DNA of 64,000 nucleotides from Elephas maximus indicus (Eukaryota; Chordata; Mammalia; Proboscidea; Elephantidae): positions 56,090,001-56,154,000 of the forward strand of contig NC_064834.1 in assembly GCF_024166365.1 (NCBI RefSeq), written 5' to 3'. Below, in pieces: positions 21,637-31,735 of this stretch. A model generated the notes under the pieces. The model was not told the DNA's origin. It saw only the letters and a list, made by a program, of their open reading frames with translations, and searched no databases. The number at the start of each line of letters is the position of its first letter. The first letter of the stretch is position 1. The position numbers and the translations under genes are program-made.

Positions 21637-21798
21637 CACAATTGTCTTGCTTTCTCTCTAACACCTCGTCTTCTTCCTCTTTTTTCTTTTTCATCTTCCC
21701 TTCCACTAGCTTCTCTCACCTCACTCCACCTCCACCCACCCCCCCCCGCGTTTCTCTGCCTTTCGCCCTGTTTTAACCACCTCTTTTTTTTTTTTTCA
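21637..21798. repeat. Long pyrimidine-rich tract
   Basis: About 160 bases almost entirely C and T on this strand, including CTTTCTCTCTAACACCTCGT, a C10 run and a T14 run. Such mirror-like tracts can form triplex DNA. It sits in the CpG dip inside the island. Confidence 0.8.
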
Positions 21799-22557
21799 CA
21801 AACGAACTCTTCGCAAGGCAAGGGCCTGGAGGCCATCTCGCTCCAAGCCCCCTCCTTCCTTCCCGCTCCTCCTTACTAGCCCTCCTCCAATTCCTTGCTT
21901 CTCGGTCTTAAATTCTAGAAATCCCGGGAGCTGCCTGGAGGCGGCAGGCTGCACTACACAACCGGAGCCTGTAAACCGCAAAGAGAGGCGGTCTCAGGTT
22001 TAGCTCGCCTATCTCCAACCTACTCGAAGTCTTCGTCTTCCCACGAGGATGAAGGGTCCCTGCATCGCCAAACGCCCCGGCTGCGGTCCTGCAGCCAGGG
22101 CCGGAGACCCCATAAGCTGGCGCTGCGCTGGACCGGGCATCCTCTAATTAGTCGCCAATACTTGAAAAAACACCTGTGCCCGCTCAGAAACAGATTTGGA
22201 GAAAGTGAGTGAGCGGCCGCGCAGTCCCAGGCGGGAAGATAGGGCCTGGGCCTGGGCCTTCGCAGGTGGGAGTAGACGATCTCCACTACTGTCCCTCCCT
22301 AGCGCAGGCCTGGTCCCAGGAAAAGGCGGCCGTGACCCCGCCGCCGGGGTCTCCTGGCCCCTCTCCTCGCCCTCCAGGTGGCCTAAAGAACAACCAGGTT
22401 ACACCACCGAGCCGCTGGGGGGCCATAAATGCAGGGGCGCCTGGAGGAGGGGGCTTCCCAGCCACCACTGCCTGCCTTCCTCTCAATATTGCCTTTCCGA
22501 CGACTCTCACGATCAGGGAAATACGAACAGGTTTGCGTGATTTGCGCGCGCCCCCCT

Positions 22558-22735
22558 CCCCCATCGCTTACACTAACACGCGCGTGCAAACGCGCACGCA
22601 CGTAGCTGCGCGCCCCCGCACACTTAGCCAGGTACCCACCCTTTGGCGCCCGCCTGCCGGCCTGGGCGCACCCCTCTTCTCACCCCGCCCGCCTGCGCGC
22701 ACGCACGCGCACGCACGCACCCTCCGCGCCCCCGC
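22558..22735. repeat. Alternating CG/CA tract in the island
   Basis: Two clusters of alternating purine-pyrimidine sequence, ACACGCGCGTGCAAACGCGC (about 22576-22595) and GCGCACGCACGCGCACGCAC (about 22696-22715). Such tracts can flip to Z-DNA under negative supercoiling, for example behind a transcribing polymerase. They lie 720-860 bases upstream of the start codon. Confidence 0.8.
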
Positions 22736-23159
22736 ACCGGGTGGGGGCGCGGGCCGCTGTGGGAGCCGGGCGGGGCCGGCCGGAGAGCGCGAGCAGAGTT
22801 CCTGTTCCCCACACTCGGCTCCCGCGCGCCGCCTTTCCGCGAGGAGGCTGCTGGCTGCCCCTCGGCTCCTGAGAGCGAACAGTTGGCGCTGAAAACACTT
22901 TATTCCTCCTCGTTCTCCGAGCCCACCTCTTCGTGTGCCATCCTCCGCCCCACACAACAGGCCTGAAGAGTAACCCCCAAACACGGCGAGCAGAGGCTCC
23001 CAACTCTTCGCCAGGAGCAGGTTGGAGGCTGGATTTCGGAGAGACTCGGTATTGCGGTCTGTTGCCAGCTACTTCTCCTGGATCCAGCTTGATTTTCGTT
23101 ATTTTAAAAGAGGATCTTGTAATTACCTTTGGGCACACCTTTGAAAAACATTTCTGGAG

Positions 23160-23435
23160 AAGCTCGGTGGGGTTCTTAATTTAAGGAAAGAGGCGCCTAA
23201 GGGGCATTTCCTGATTTTCCATTGGAATCCCCTTCTGGACCAGAGCGCTAGTGGGCGCGAGGAGCGAAGCGTGGAGCGGGGCGCCGAGGCGAGCCAGCCG
23301 GAGCCACCTCCTTCCCGCCGCCCCCTCCCCACTCTCGCTAGCTGCCTTGCTGGCGCGCGCACACCCCCCGCGCGGGACCCGCACCTCGGCGAGCGCCTCA
23401 CACTCGGCAGCCCGAGCCGCGCCAGCCACAGCGGG
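23160..23435 (+). other. SORCS3: Probable SORCS3 5' UTR (limits uncertain)
   Basis: The bases immediately before the start codon should be exon 1 leader. No splice acceptor fits and the CpG island is continuous here. The frame of the start codon stays open back to 23271, but only a GTG, not an ATG, heads it. Where transcription starts cannot be read from sequence alone; the inverted CCAAT box at 23221-23225 makes a start near or just downstream of it possible. Confidence 0.4.
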
Positions 23436-24053
23436 ATGGAGGCAGCGCGCACGGAGCGCCCCGCAGGCTGGCCAGGGGCGCCTCTCGCCCGGACGGGGCT
23501 CCTGCTCCTGTCGACATGGGTCTTAGCCGGGGCAGAGATCACTTGGGGCGCGGCGGGCGGTCCTGGGCGCCCCGCGGCCCCGGCTTCGCGGCCACCGGCG
23601 CTGCCTCCTCTCGCGCCACGGGCAGTGGCGAGCCAATGGCCGGAAGAGCAGGCGACGGCGAGGAGAGGCGCCGCGCTGGGGCACCGGCCCGGACCAAAGC
23701 TGCTGTTCCAGCCAGGCGGCGGCGAGAAGCGGGGAAAAGCCGGGGGGACGCCGGCGGCGGGCGCGTGGTGGGGCCAGGGCATCCTGGCTTCTGGCAAGCC
23801 TGGCGGTGCGAAGAGGAGTCGCCGCGCGCAGCCCCTTAGCACCCTGGAGAGTGGGGACGCCTGGGCCACTGCCCCGGCCGATGGTTCTAGAGCCAGCCGC
23901 ATTGTGGACAAGGGGCTCCGGGAGGAGGGGAAGGCGCCGCGGACTGGGGGGGCAGCGGCCGATGAGCTCCGGCTGCCCAGCACCTCATTCGCGCTGACCG
24001 GGGACTCGGCCCACAACCAAGCCATGGTGCACTGGTCCGGACACAACAGCAGC
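23436..24053 (+). CDS. SORCS3: SORCS3 coding exon 1 (VPS10-domain sorting receptor, N-terminus)
   Basis: First coding exon of a SorCS-family receptor, a type I membrane protein of neurons that binds cargo through its lumenal VPS10 module and is linked to trafficking of receptors and synaptic plasticity. It encodes 206 residues. The start ATG has a strong context (G at -3, G at +4) and gives MEAARTERPAG, which I recognise as the SORCS3 N-terminus. A signal peptide covers residues 1 to about 33 (hydrophobic core TGLLLLSTWVLAGA). A low-complexity proline/alanine/glycine pro-region follows, with a furin-type site KRSRR at 126-130. The exon closes with STSFALTGDSAHNQAMVHW and SGHNSS, the conserved entry to the VPS10 beta-propeller, including an N-glycosylation sequon (NSS, plus V from exon 2 or the donor). 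The donor is AGC|GTGAGT, phase 0. The conserved segment is shared with SORCS1, but the signal peptide and pro-region match SORCS3. The remaining exons lie beyond the window. Confidence 0.96.
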
Positions 24054-25075
24054 GTGAGTACTCACCCGGCGGCCTGTTTGTCCCCTAGGGAATGGTGGGG
24101 ACGGGAGCGAGGGGCAGGTAGTTGCTCGGGGGTCGAGGCGAGGGGAAGCGCCTAGACTTTTAGAACAGGTTGGTCTGGCTCCCCCCGCGCCCCCAACAGG
24201 TTCGTGGAGTTTGTTGTAGATATTGTGTGTGTTTGTTTATCTGAGAACCTAGAATTGGGCCCGCCTGGAGCGGAGAAAAGGCAAGGCTGCCTTACAGATG
24301 AGAAGAGCGGGAGCTCTGGTCGCTTTCTTCATTACTCAGCGGAACAGTTAGTTTCCCAGTCCGGGTGTAGGTGTTTGGCGCCGCGGGTGAGGGTGCAGAC
24401 TGATATGGGGAAGGAGCCGCTGGAGTGACTGATTCCTGCGAAAGCCCGGGCTTCCCTCAGCCCGCCATCACGCCAGAGGGATCCCGGGGATTGAGGCCAC
24501 TCGGACTCCCAGACGCCTGTCCGCCTGGAGGTCGCTGCTCACAGCCTCAGGTGCACGATTCCCTAGTCCTGGTGGGAGGCAGGGCCAAGCCGGCCCACTT
24601 TGGCCTTCAGGTAACGCGGGTCCCTCTTCAAGTCTAGGCAGTTTCTAGAAAGCTATAGAAAAAAAAAAATAGGGGAAGCAGTAAAAACTTTAAAGTGTGA
24701 GGAGAAATTCAGCCCTCCTCCGCGCCCCTCGCCCTCGCGCATGCACAAACACACATAAGTCGCTGAAGATAAAACTCGCGCCTCTGCCGCCGTGTCCTGT
24801 GCCACAAACGGCTTCCCAGAGTGGAGCTGGGCCCTTGTGAGTTCTGCACACCTCTCCACCCCTTTCTCCCGGTCTCCCGGTTCCCCTGGAGGCTGCTGTA
24901 CCGAGAGGTGGCGGCTCTGGCGCTCAGGGATGGGGCTTCGGCTCTGGGGAGCATCGCTGCCCCGGCAGCTGCAGCGGCCCGCAGCGCGTGCCAGGAGGGG
25001 CTCCCTCACCTCGCCAGCACCCAGCGCTGTTAAGCCAAGCCAAGGAAAGGTGGGCGGCGGGCCTCCACGGTTTCC

Positions 25076-27667
25076 CACATTCCCCTCCCTTCTTCCTGCG
25101 GCCCCCTCTTCAGCCAGCCTTGCAAAAGCCTTTCTGGACCGGAGCAGAACCTGGCGTTGGGCAGTCTGGGTCCGAGTAGGATGGCGATGGATGTTTGTAT
25201 AGGCAGCTTTGGGAAACTCATTTGGTGGGAACACCCCTTCCGCACCATGTATTTACCTTTATGATTGGCATTTGGAAGGATTTCCCTGAGAAATTTTTGC
25301 TTGGGAAGGGGGGGTTATCACAGGGGTCAGTAGCAGATAACCAGGCAGCTAGGAGTCTGCAGAGCTCAACACACTAGCGTTACCCAAGTGCAGGTTTCCT
25401 AGTTCACAGTACACAACAGGGCAGGGTCAGCACAGCCTAGGTAACAGATAGATGCTGGGTTCCAAGGATGCGTGGAGCTGGCTTCATCTGCTTCCATCTG
25501 CGGGCTGGAGAGCTCTGGGGGTCAGGAGTGGACGACATGTGCCTTTGCTGGGATGGGTGATTGAAGACTTCCAAGTCCCCAGAGGACTTGCTTGCATGTG
25601 TCTGAGGGAGAGAGAGAAATCCTCTGACAGCAGGAGTTGTGAATCACAGCCTCGTTTTAGTTTGATAATTAGGAAGCGTATGTATGTATGTACGTATGTA
25701 CGTGTGTGTGTATGTGTTTGCCCCAGGAAGAGCATGGATCCCATGCGTAAATGTATCCCTAGGAGCAGGGGATGATGTCCTCACATACCTGTGGCTTTAG
25801 TACTATCACATTTGGACGGTAGAAATTCACTTTGCCTGAAGAGTTTTGTCTCTGCTATTATTTTAAGGATCATTTTTGTGTATCGAAAAAGCCTCTGAAG
25901 AGGGGGCTTTAGAGAAAATGTTTTCTGCAAATACTAGTTAAATGCGTATGGTCTTTCTTATCCGTCCGTATTGAATGCAGTTGTGCAGCAGAGAAAATGA
26001 GGGGGTAAGTCTAGCTTTGTGCTCCCTGGGAAATAGATCTTTAGCCAAAAGAGGACCAAAAGGTTCCCGGGGAGTAGACCAGCTGGAGTTGGAATCCTTA
26101 CTAGATTCGAATGATCCACCAATAGCCCAGGGGGCTTATTGGTTTTGCCCTTGGCCAGGCTTGGTGGCTAAGTACGGGGAAGCATCTGCCCTATCCGGTC
26201 CCCCTTCTTGGATCACAGAGGGATTGCCTCTTTAGCTCCTGGGCTGGATCTGCATCTTTTGGCCACGTTTGTAGGCAATGCCAGCAGAGAGTCATCGTTG
26301 AGTGTCAGATCTGTGCTGCTCTTTAAGGAAGGCAGGGGAACATGCTTGCATGGGCCCTGTCACACTCCTGGGAGAGTAGCTGGGGATCACTTTCAGCAGC
26401 ATTACTCAGTTGGCTTCTTTCTCTCCTCCTCCTTTCGCGAGGGCAGAAAAAGAAAGTGCTGTAAATAAAAGCGAGGTGAGGAATGACGGGGACTGTAACC
26501 TTTAGGAGGTCCCTCCATCATTGCTTTCAAAGTGGAGGGAGATGTCCCCACAGGCAGAGGACATGGAGCCTAACACCAGGCTCTTTTGATGCAAAGACTT
26601 CCATCTTGTCTTCCAAAGTCTCTTCCAGTCTTCCATCTGGCTTTCGAAGTGTTAAACTCACCCTTCTCCAGGAAGGCCACCAGTTTCATTTTTAAGGCAT
26701 TGCCTTTTTCCAGCTCTCCTTTCAAGTGCTATGGATGAGCTTCATTACTCAACATGAGTTCCATTTTGGGGACAGTTTTCAGTCATCCCCTGTAACCACA
26801 AATTGAATTCCAAATGGCAGAGTTTGCAGTCAGGGATGCAGGAGCCAGACTTGTAAGAAAGGCGCCCCCACCCAACCCCATGTAGCCAGCATGTGGCCCG
26901 GGAGGTTTAGAGGACAAGGAGCTCCTTGTCCACAGCTTGGGCCAGGTATTCACTTTGGCCCCAGGACTGGGGTGGGATGGCTTGGGACTCAAACCAGGAG
27001 GTGTGCAGCAGGCATGAGCCAGAAGGAATCAGGAGGGCGTTGGGGTCTGGGCCCCTCCTCTGAACATTATTGCCCTGCCAGGTGTTTGGGGTGGAAGGTG
27101 TGCGAACTTGGCCTTGGATCCTCTGCTCTGGAGAAGAGATTTTTGTTCCTCCTCTCCAGTTGTCTCCAGCTGGGATCCTGGTAATTAATGGGTTAGAGAG
27201 TGTTTCACAAACATCCAGAGGGAGCCCAGTCCCCATGGCTTACAGGGAAACAGAAACACATCATCCTGTCGTTCTCCTTCAGATGAAGGAAGAAGCCTCC
27301 TCCTTGCTCAGTGAGTTGGCAAATGGCTCTGGGGAGTGGAAAGTTGGGAAGGCACAGCCCTTTTCTAGATGCTCCCACCTCCTTGGATTAACCTTTTATG
27401 GGGACCCCCATTCCCAGAGCTCGGGTGAGAATGCTTCAGCCTCTTTTGGATTGGTCCCCATCCCTCCCAGCAGCTTACTGTAAGCAGCAGCAGCAGTTTC
27501 AGCAACGCAGTTTGCAGGCTGCGGCCCCTGCAGTGTGCCTGGTTGGAATGATTTGCCAGGTAGTTTCCAACTAATGTACCTAACACTACACCTTCATGAC
27601 AGGAAATGAAGAGACGCTGATAATTCCAGGTCCCTTCCCCATCATCCTCCCCTGAGCTTGCTGGCAG
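25076..27667. other. Repeat-poor intronic DNA
   Basis: No interspersed repeat recognised over about 2.6 kb, apart from a short microsatellite at 25676-25720. Several frames are open (25975-26468 and 27070-27483), but none has a domain signature or convincing splice sites. Confidence 0.5.
25676..25720. repeat. TATG/TACG/TG microsatellite
   Basis: AGCGTATGTATGTATGTACG then TATGTACGTGTGTGTGTATG: a compound tetranucleotide and dinucleotide repeat, likely polymorphic. Confidence 0.85.
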
Positions 27668-28260
27668 GTGGAACGCAGAGATTCTTCCTGGCAGTATTTC
27701 ATACCCTTAACTAATTCAGCTGGACTGTGTTCTAAAATATTTACTTCTAATGTGCAAAATAGTGACAGATTTGCTCAGATTAATTGTATTTCACTCACTG
27801 GAGCATCTAATTGTGGCTCCCAAACAGATTTTTCAAATAGCTCTTGGCTGGATTGCCTGGCCTTCATCGTCCCTGCTCACAGCCCCTTGTCACAATATCT
27901 TAATGCATTTTGCCTTCTTGGAGGCTTAATAAAGAAGTCTGCCACAGAAGCCATTCTTCGGGGGTTTGCCAAGAAGAATCTGTTTTTAATTAATATTACA
28001 AGGGGAGCCATCTCAGTTGAGATGTAGCTGGGAAATGCGGTGGGACATGACAGCACTAATTGCTCGTGGTCACTGTCACCCAGGTGGGGGTGGGAAGAGC
28101 TAAGACAGGAGGGGGCTGGATAAAGGCTATTTGTCTACTCCACGTTTCCTCTGATGGCTTGGTGTTACAGGGTGTGATTTGTTTCTTAGATCCTGCAGTG
28201 ATTTCCAACAAGGTGAGCAGAAGTTGCAAACTCCTTAATTGGGAGGCCTGATTTAATGAT
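27668..28260. promoter_or_regulatory. Candidate conserved intronic element (AT-rich)
   Basis: About 600 bases free of recognisable repeats, with several homeodomain-type TAAT cores: ACTAATTCAGC (27711), GATTAATTG (27778), CTAATTGTGG (27807), TTTTTAATTAATATT (27984-27998) and CACTAATTGCTCG (28053). It also has the open, even base composition often seen in developmental enhancers near neuronal genes. This is a guess from motif content; conservation was not tested. Confidence 0.35.
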
Positions 28261-29099
28261 TGCAGAAATACAGTGGATGTAATTTGCTTTGTAGTTGGCA
28301 AAGAAGGAATGCTGGGAAGTGGTTTTTCTGATTGTGTTGGATTTAAGGGACAAAGGGGATTGGTGGCTCCAGTGGCAGGAAGGCTCAGGATGCAGAAAGG
28401 AGAACTACCTTTCCCTCCTGGGCTGTGTACACCTATTATTGTAACTGGAGGAATTTTGGAACTGGGTGATCTGTGGGTCCTGAATCATCCCTTAAGGAGG
28501 AGAGGGGTGTGATGAAGCCAGGGAGGTGGAAATAGGAAGATTTAGCCAAAGGCCAGTGGTTTATCCAAGGCCAGGAGCAGATTGGCCAAATCAACTGCAG
28601 CCTGGTGGCTTGACTCATCTCTTGATTTCTTGCTTTATCTCTTCTTTTGGACTTTTGAGACGCTTCCCTGTAGGGTACTATTTTGAAGGGAACAAATGCC
28701 AAAAGGTTATTTTTCAGCAAGTTTGAGAGAAAAAAGGTCTTGTGAATAGGGGAAATGGAAAATATGGAATGTGAGTGCCTAGTGGACGACTTTTGGTAAG
28801 CAGAACTGGTACTGTGGGATGAACTGAATTTGGGTAACCATGGTTTTCCGTTAATGTCATGGTGACTGAGAGAAAGGTGGATGGTGCTTGCTCCATCTTG
28901 GTTGGCAGTAGAGATAGGGAGCTTTGCCTTACAGGTAGTTGTTACTTGATGATGTTTGATAAAGTGAGTGAATGGATGATAGTCCCAAGTCTCATTGAGC
29001 AGGCACTACAAAGGAATTGAAAATCTTCACCTCCAAGATACAGATGATTTCTTTCCCAGGTTGCTTATAACTTTACAGCTGCCGTAACCAGGAATAGTT
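28261..29099. other. Unassigned intronic DNA
   Basis: No repeats or exons recognised. Purine-rich around 28330-28560. Confidence 0.5.
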
Positions 29100-29740
29100 C
29101 ATCCAGTATGGCTACATTCCAGCTTGGGTATCTTTGGCCTCTCGGATTCTTTTTTCTGGCATTCAAGGCTCTTCACAATATATGGCTCAGTCTGTTTCAA
29201 CTTGGTCTTTGTTCCCTAATTGACTCTCTCATTTTAGCCAAGGCAGGCTTTTCATTGTCCTAAGCTGCTTCTTGACTCCAAGCCTTTGCTCTTGAGGTTT
29301 CTTCCCCTTAGATACCCTTTTCCTCTATTGAAATGTACCTGTTATTCAAGGTTTTGTTCAGGCTTTAAACACAGTAGCTCTTTCTCTGGACCCAGGAGGA
29401 AAACAAGGGTAAGATAACACTTGCCTCCAGGTCCTCACAACCTGCTTTGGATGTTAAGATTACTCTTCTGAAGTTAACTGAAAGCTTCTTTAAAAAACTC
29501 TGCAGCTAACATTTGTTTTCCTTTTTCCTTGTTGTTTATAGAACTTACTGACTGCATCACACATTCGGCCATCTTTAGTACTTGATTACTTTAATCTTGT
29601 ATTATTTTATGAGTGCTTCAATTAAAGCACATAAAACAACACACACCCCAAATGTATGTCCTGGTTTTCTAACATGTGTCTCATGGTAGGTAGCACGGTG
29701 CTTGGCACATAGCTCAGTACGGACTTACTGAATGGGTTTT
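29100..29740 (+). mobile_element. L2 LINE relic, forward
   Basis: L2 3' region wording in order: GCATTCAAGGCTCTTCACAA, CTTCTTGACTCCAAGCCTTT, TTATTCAAGGTTTTGTTCAG, and near the end TAGGTAGCACGGTGCTTGGC, ACATAGCTCAGTACGGACTT. Interrupted or degraded in the middle, where one member of a local duplicate lies (29397-29478). Confidence 0.6.
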
Positions 29741-30367
29741 CGGAGCAGGGGAGTGCCTTAGCAGTGGGAGTTGGAGTGGGAGACCATTTTCGTCTTAATA
29801 TGATGGATAAGCTAACAATGACTCTTAACAGGAGCTCTGGTGGTACAGTGTTTAAGTGCTTGGCTGCTAACTGAAAGGTCAACGATTTGAACCCACCAGC
29901 CACTCCGTGGGAGAAAGATGTGGCAGGCTGCTTCCATGAAGATTTATAGCCTTGGAAACCCTATGGGGCAGTTCTACTCTGTCCTATAGAGTTGCTCTGA
30001 GTTGGAATCGACTCAGTGGCAGTGGGCTTTGGTTTTTCTTGGGTCTCTTAATAGCACTGAGTTTATACACCTGGTTTATTTCATATGTGATTTTAACCTA
30101 AGATTAAGAGGCAAGTTTAGAGGTAGACACCCCACTTGGTTGGAGGATAGAAATAAGGAGTAGTTAATAATCCTGGTCTCTCTCTATGTACTTTAGTGAT
30201 CAGATTCAATCATTTGCTGAGTGTTTTTTATGTGTGTGGCATTGTACTGGCACCGTGGGCTTGGTAGGGGCATGATGGAGGGGGAGGAAAATGAGGATGA
30301 GATAGCACTTGCCTCCAGGTCCTCACAATGTGCTTTGGATGTAAGATTACTTTCCTGTAAAGTTAAA
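29397..30367. repeat. Local direct duplicate pair A
   Basis: About 80 bases at 29397-29478 recur at 30284-30367 with high identity, sharing ACTTGCCTCCAGGTCCTCAC and TGCTTTGGATGT. They lie in the same orientation about 890 bases apart, with an AfroSINE between them. Confidence 0.75.
29829..30044 (+). mobile_element. AfroSINE, long form
   Basis: Starts AGGAGCTCTGGTGGTACAGT and has the CTGCTTCCATGAAGATTTAT block and the CTACTCTGTCCTATAGAGTT block. Flanked by CTCTTAA at 29822-29828 and 30045-30051. Confidence 0.94.
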
Positions 30368-31519
30368 TAACACATGACAACAAGACAGATGCCACGGGGT
30401 GATGTGTGGTTAATTGTCAAGTGATGGATTCAAGCTATGAGCTCAGAGGAGAGAGGACCGCTGTGGGAGATACTAGGGGCATCGTAGACTCACAGAATGT
30501 CAAGGCTGGAAGTGAACTTAGGAACTGCCTTCATCAAATCATTCAGCATAGAGATGAGGACTGTGAGGCTCAGACAGAAACATGGCGCCGTAGAGCTTGG
30601 ACCCCTACTGTCCTTTCCTTTCCTTTCTCAGTAGCGATTCCCTATTCATCTCCCATTTTTTCTCCTTTTTCCTTTGATTTATAGAGCATTCTCTTCCTAA
30701 GAGGGCTTAAGCGCTTTCACTCAGGTGAGGTAGGGTGCTGCCTGTTTTATAGGTTAGGTGACTAAGCCTAGGTTGAGCAGATATGAGGCCAGTCAGAGAG
30801 ACTTAGGCGTGGATTCCTCCCTCCAGTTCCTGGGCTGTGTGCTACTCTGCATACCCATCTCAGTGGCTGCCAGCAATAAATAAAAAGCTTGTTACTGTTG
30901 GATGAGCTGTATCTCACTAACTGTTGTTAATGGGGGCCTCTCGTGAGTCACCTCGTTATTTGAGTTAGTGAGCGAATCAAGCTTGGTTGTATCACCGGGA
31001 ACATTTTGCTCATTTATTTTGATCAGTGTAGTTTGGATTTAATTATTTAAGGAAATGCTATTCTTTATAGTACTCTAATAAATGTGCTATAGTAAATTTG
31101 GAAAAAGCAATGGAGTCTAAGAACTTGAGGATTGCACAGATAGCTTTCTGCTGTTAACTCCACGCTCAGGAGCAGTGGAAACCATCCCTACTGGGTAGAG
31201 AGAAGAAGGACCCAGAGCGCATCGGGGCAGCTGTTCAGGGCTGTTGTTCAGTAAAACTGTGTCCATTGCTAACTAGAAGCCTGTTACTTGGCGCACAGTG
31301 GAAGAAAGCTTAGAGGAAAAATGGGAAATAAAGCTACGTAGGATAATCAAGAATCATAGTAGTTTATGGATCGTGCAGTTATTTAGCATGGGGCAATGAT
31401 GGTATGACTTTATGTTTCTGGAGCTTTTTTATCATGAATTCGGACCTTTTCAGGACTTATGGAGAACATACTTAGACTAGGAACCTGGAATAAGGCTGTA
31501 TAGTAAATGGCCGGTAGCG
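30045..31519. other. Unassigned intronic DNA
   Basis: Contains the second member of duplicate pair A, a short old repeat-like phrase near 30485-30560 (CACAGAATGTCAAGGCTGGA, GAACTTAGGAACTGCC), and the AT-rich stretch noted at 30860-31115. No gene signal. Confidence 0.5.
30860..31115. promoter_or_regulatory. Candidate conserved intronic element (AT-rich)
   Basis: No repeat recognised. Carries CTCGTGAGTCACC (AP-1-like TGAGTCA at 30944-30950), GGATTTAATTATTTAAGG (about 31035-31052) and CTCTAATAAATG. Motif content only; function not shown. Confidence 0.28.
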
Positions 31520-31735
31520 TGGTTTTGGAGCAGGTTGCCTGGGTTCGAATCCTGACACAGCCTCGTGATAGCTGTGTAATGTCAGGCAAGTTGTTATGCT
31601 TTCTTTGCCATTTTTTCATCTGCAAAATGGGGGTGATAATAATCTTTTACCTGGGTTGTTATAAGGATTAAATGAGTTACTGTACATGGGAAAGTGCTTA
31701 AAAGAAGCTCCTGGTCTGTAATAAGTCCTGAAGAC
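31520..31735 (+). mobile_element. MIR SINE
   Basis: Well preserved: GTTTTGGAGCAGGTTGCCTG, box B-like GGGTTCGAATCCTG, TGTCAGGCAAGTTGTTATGC, TTTTCATCTGCAAAATGGGG, GGTTGTTATAAGGATTAAAT. Confidence 0.88.

Larger units (their letters stand above)
21070..25075. promoter_or_regulatory. SORCS3 CpG island and promoter region
   Basis: CpG frequency rises sharply at about 21.07 kb, dips at about 21.65-22.05 kb, is highest from about 22.05 to 24.15 kb, and fades by about 25.08 kb. No interspersed repeat is visible inside it, unlike both flanks. GC-box-like sites include CACCCCGCCCGCC (about 22679-22691) and CCGGGCGGGGCC (about 22766-22777). An inverted CCAAT box (ATTGG, 23221-23225) lies about 210 bases before the start codon. 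A TATA-like CATAAATG at about 22424 is too far upstream to be obviously relevant. The island surrounds exon 1 and reaches about 2.3 kb upstream, so a second, possibly divergent, start site within it is plausible. Human has an annotated antisense transcript near this promoter, but I see no splice evidence for it here. Confidence 0.85.

Noticed and set aside
22209-22892. 227-codon plus-strand frame upstream of exon 1
   Set aside because: Low-complexity proline/arginine/alanine output of the CpG island. It ends before exon 1, and other frames are open over the same bases.
23271-23435. N-terminal extension of SORCS3 in frame with the start codon
   Set aside because: The frame is open back to 23271, but it is headed by GTG, not ATG. 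The ATG at 23436 has a strong context and matches the known SORCS3 start.
23123-24046. Minus-strand 307-codon open frame opposite exon 1
   Set aside because: It is the reverse frame of GC-rich SORCS3 coding sequence, where stops are rare. No recognisable domain and no other support.
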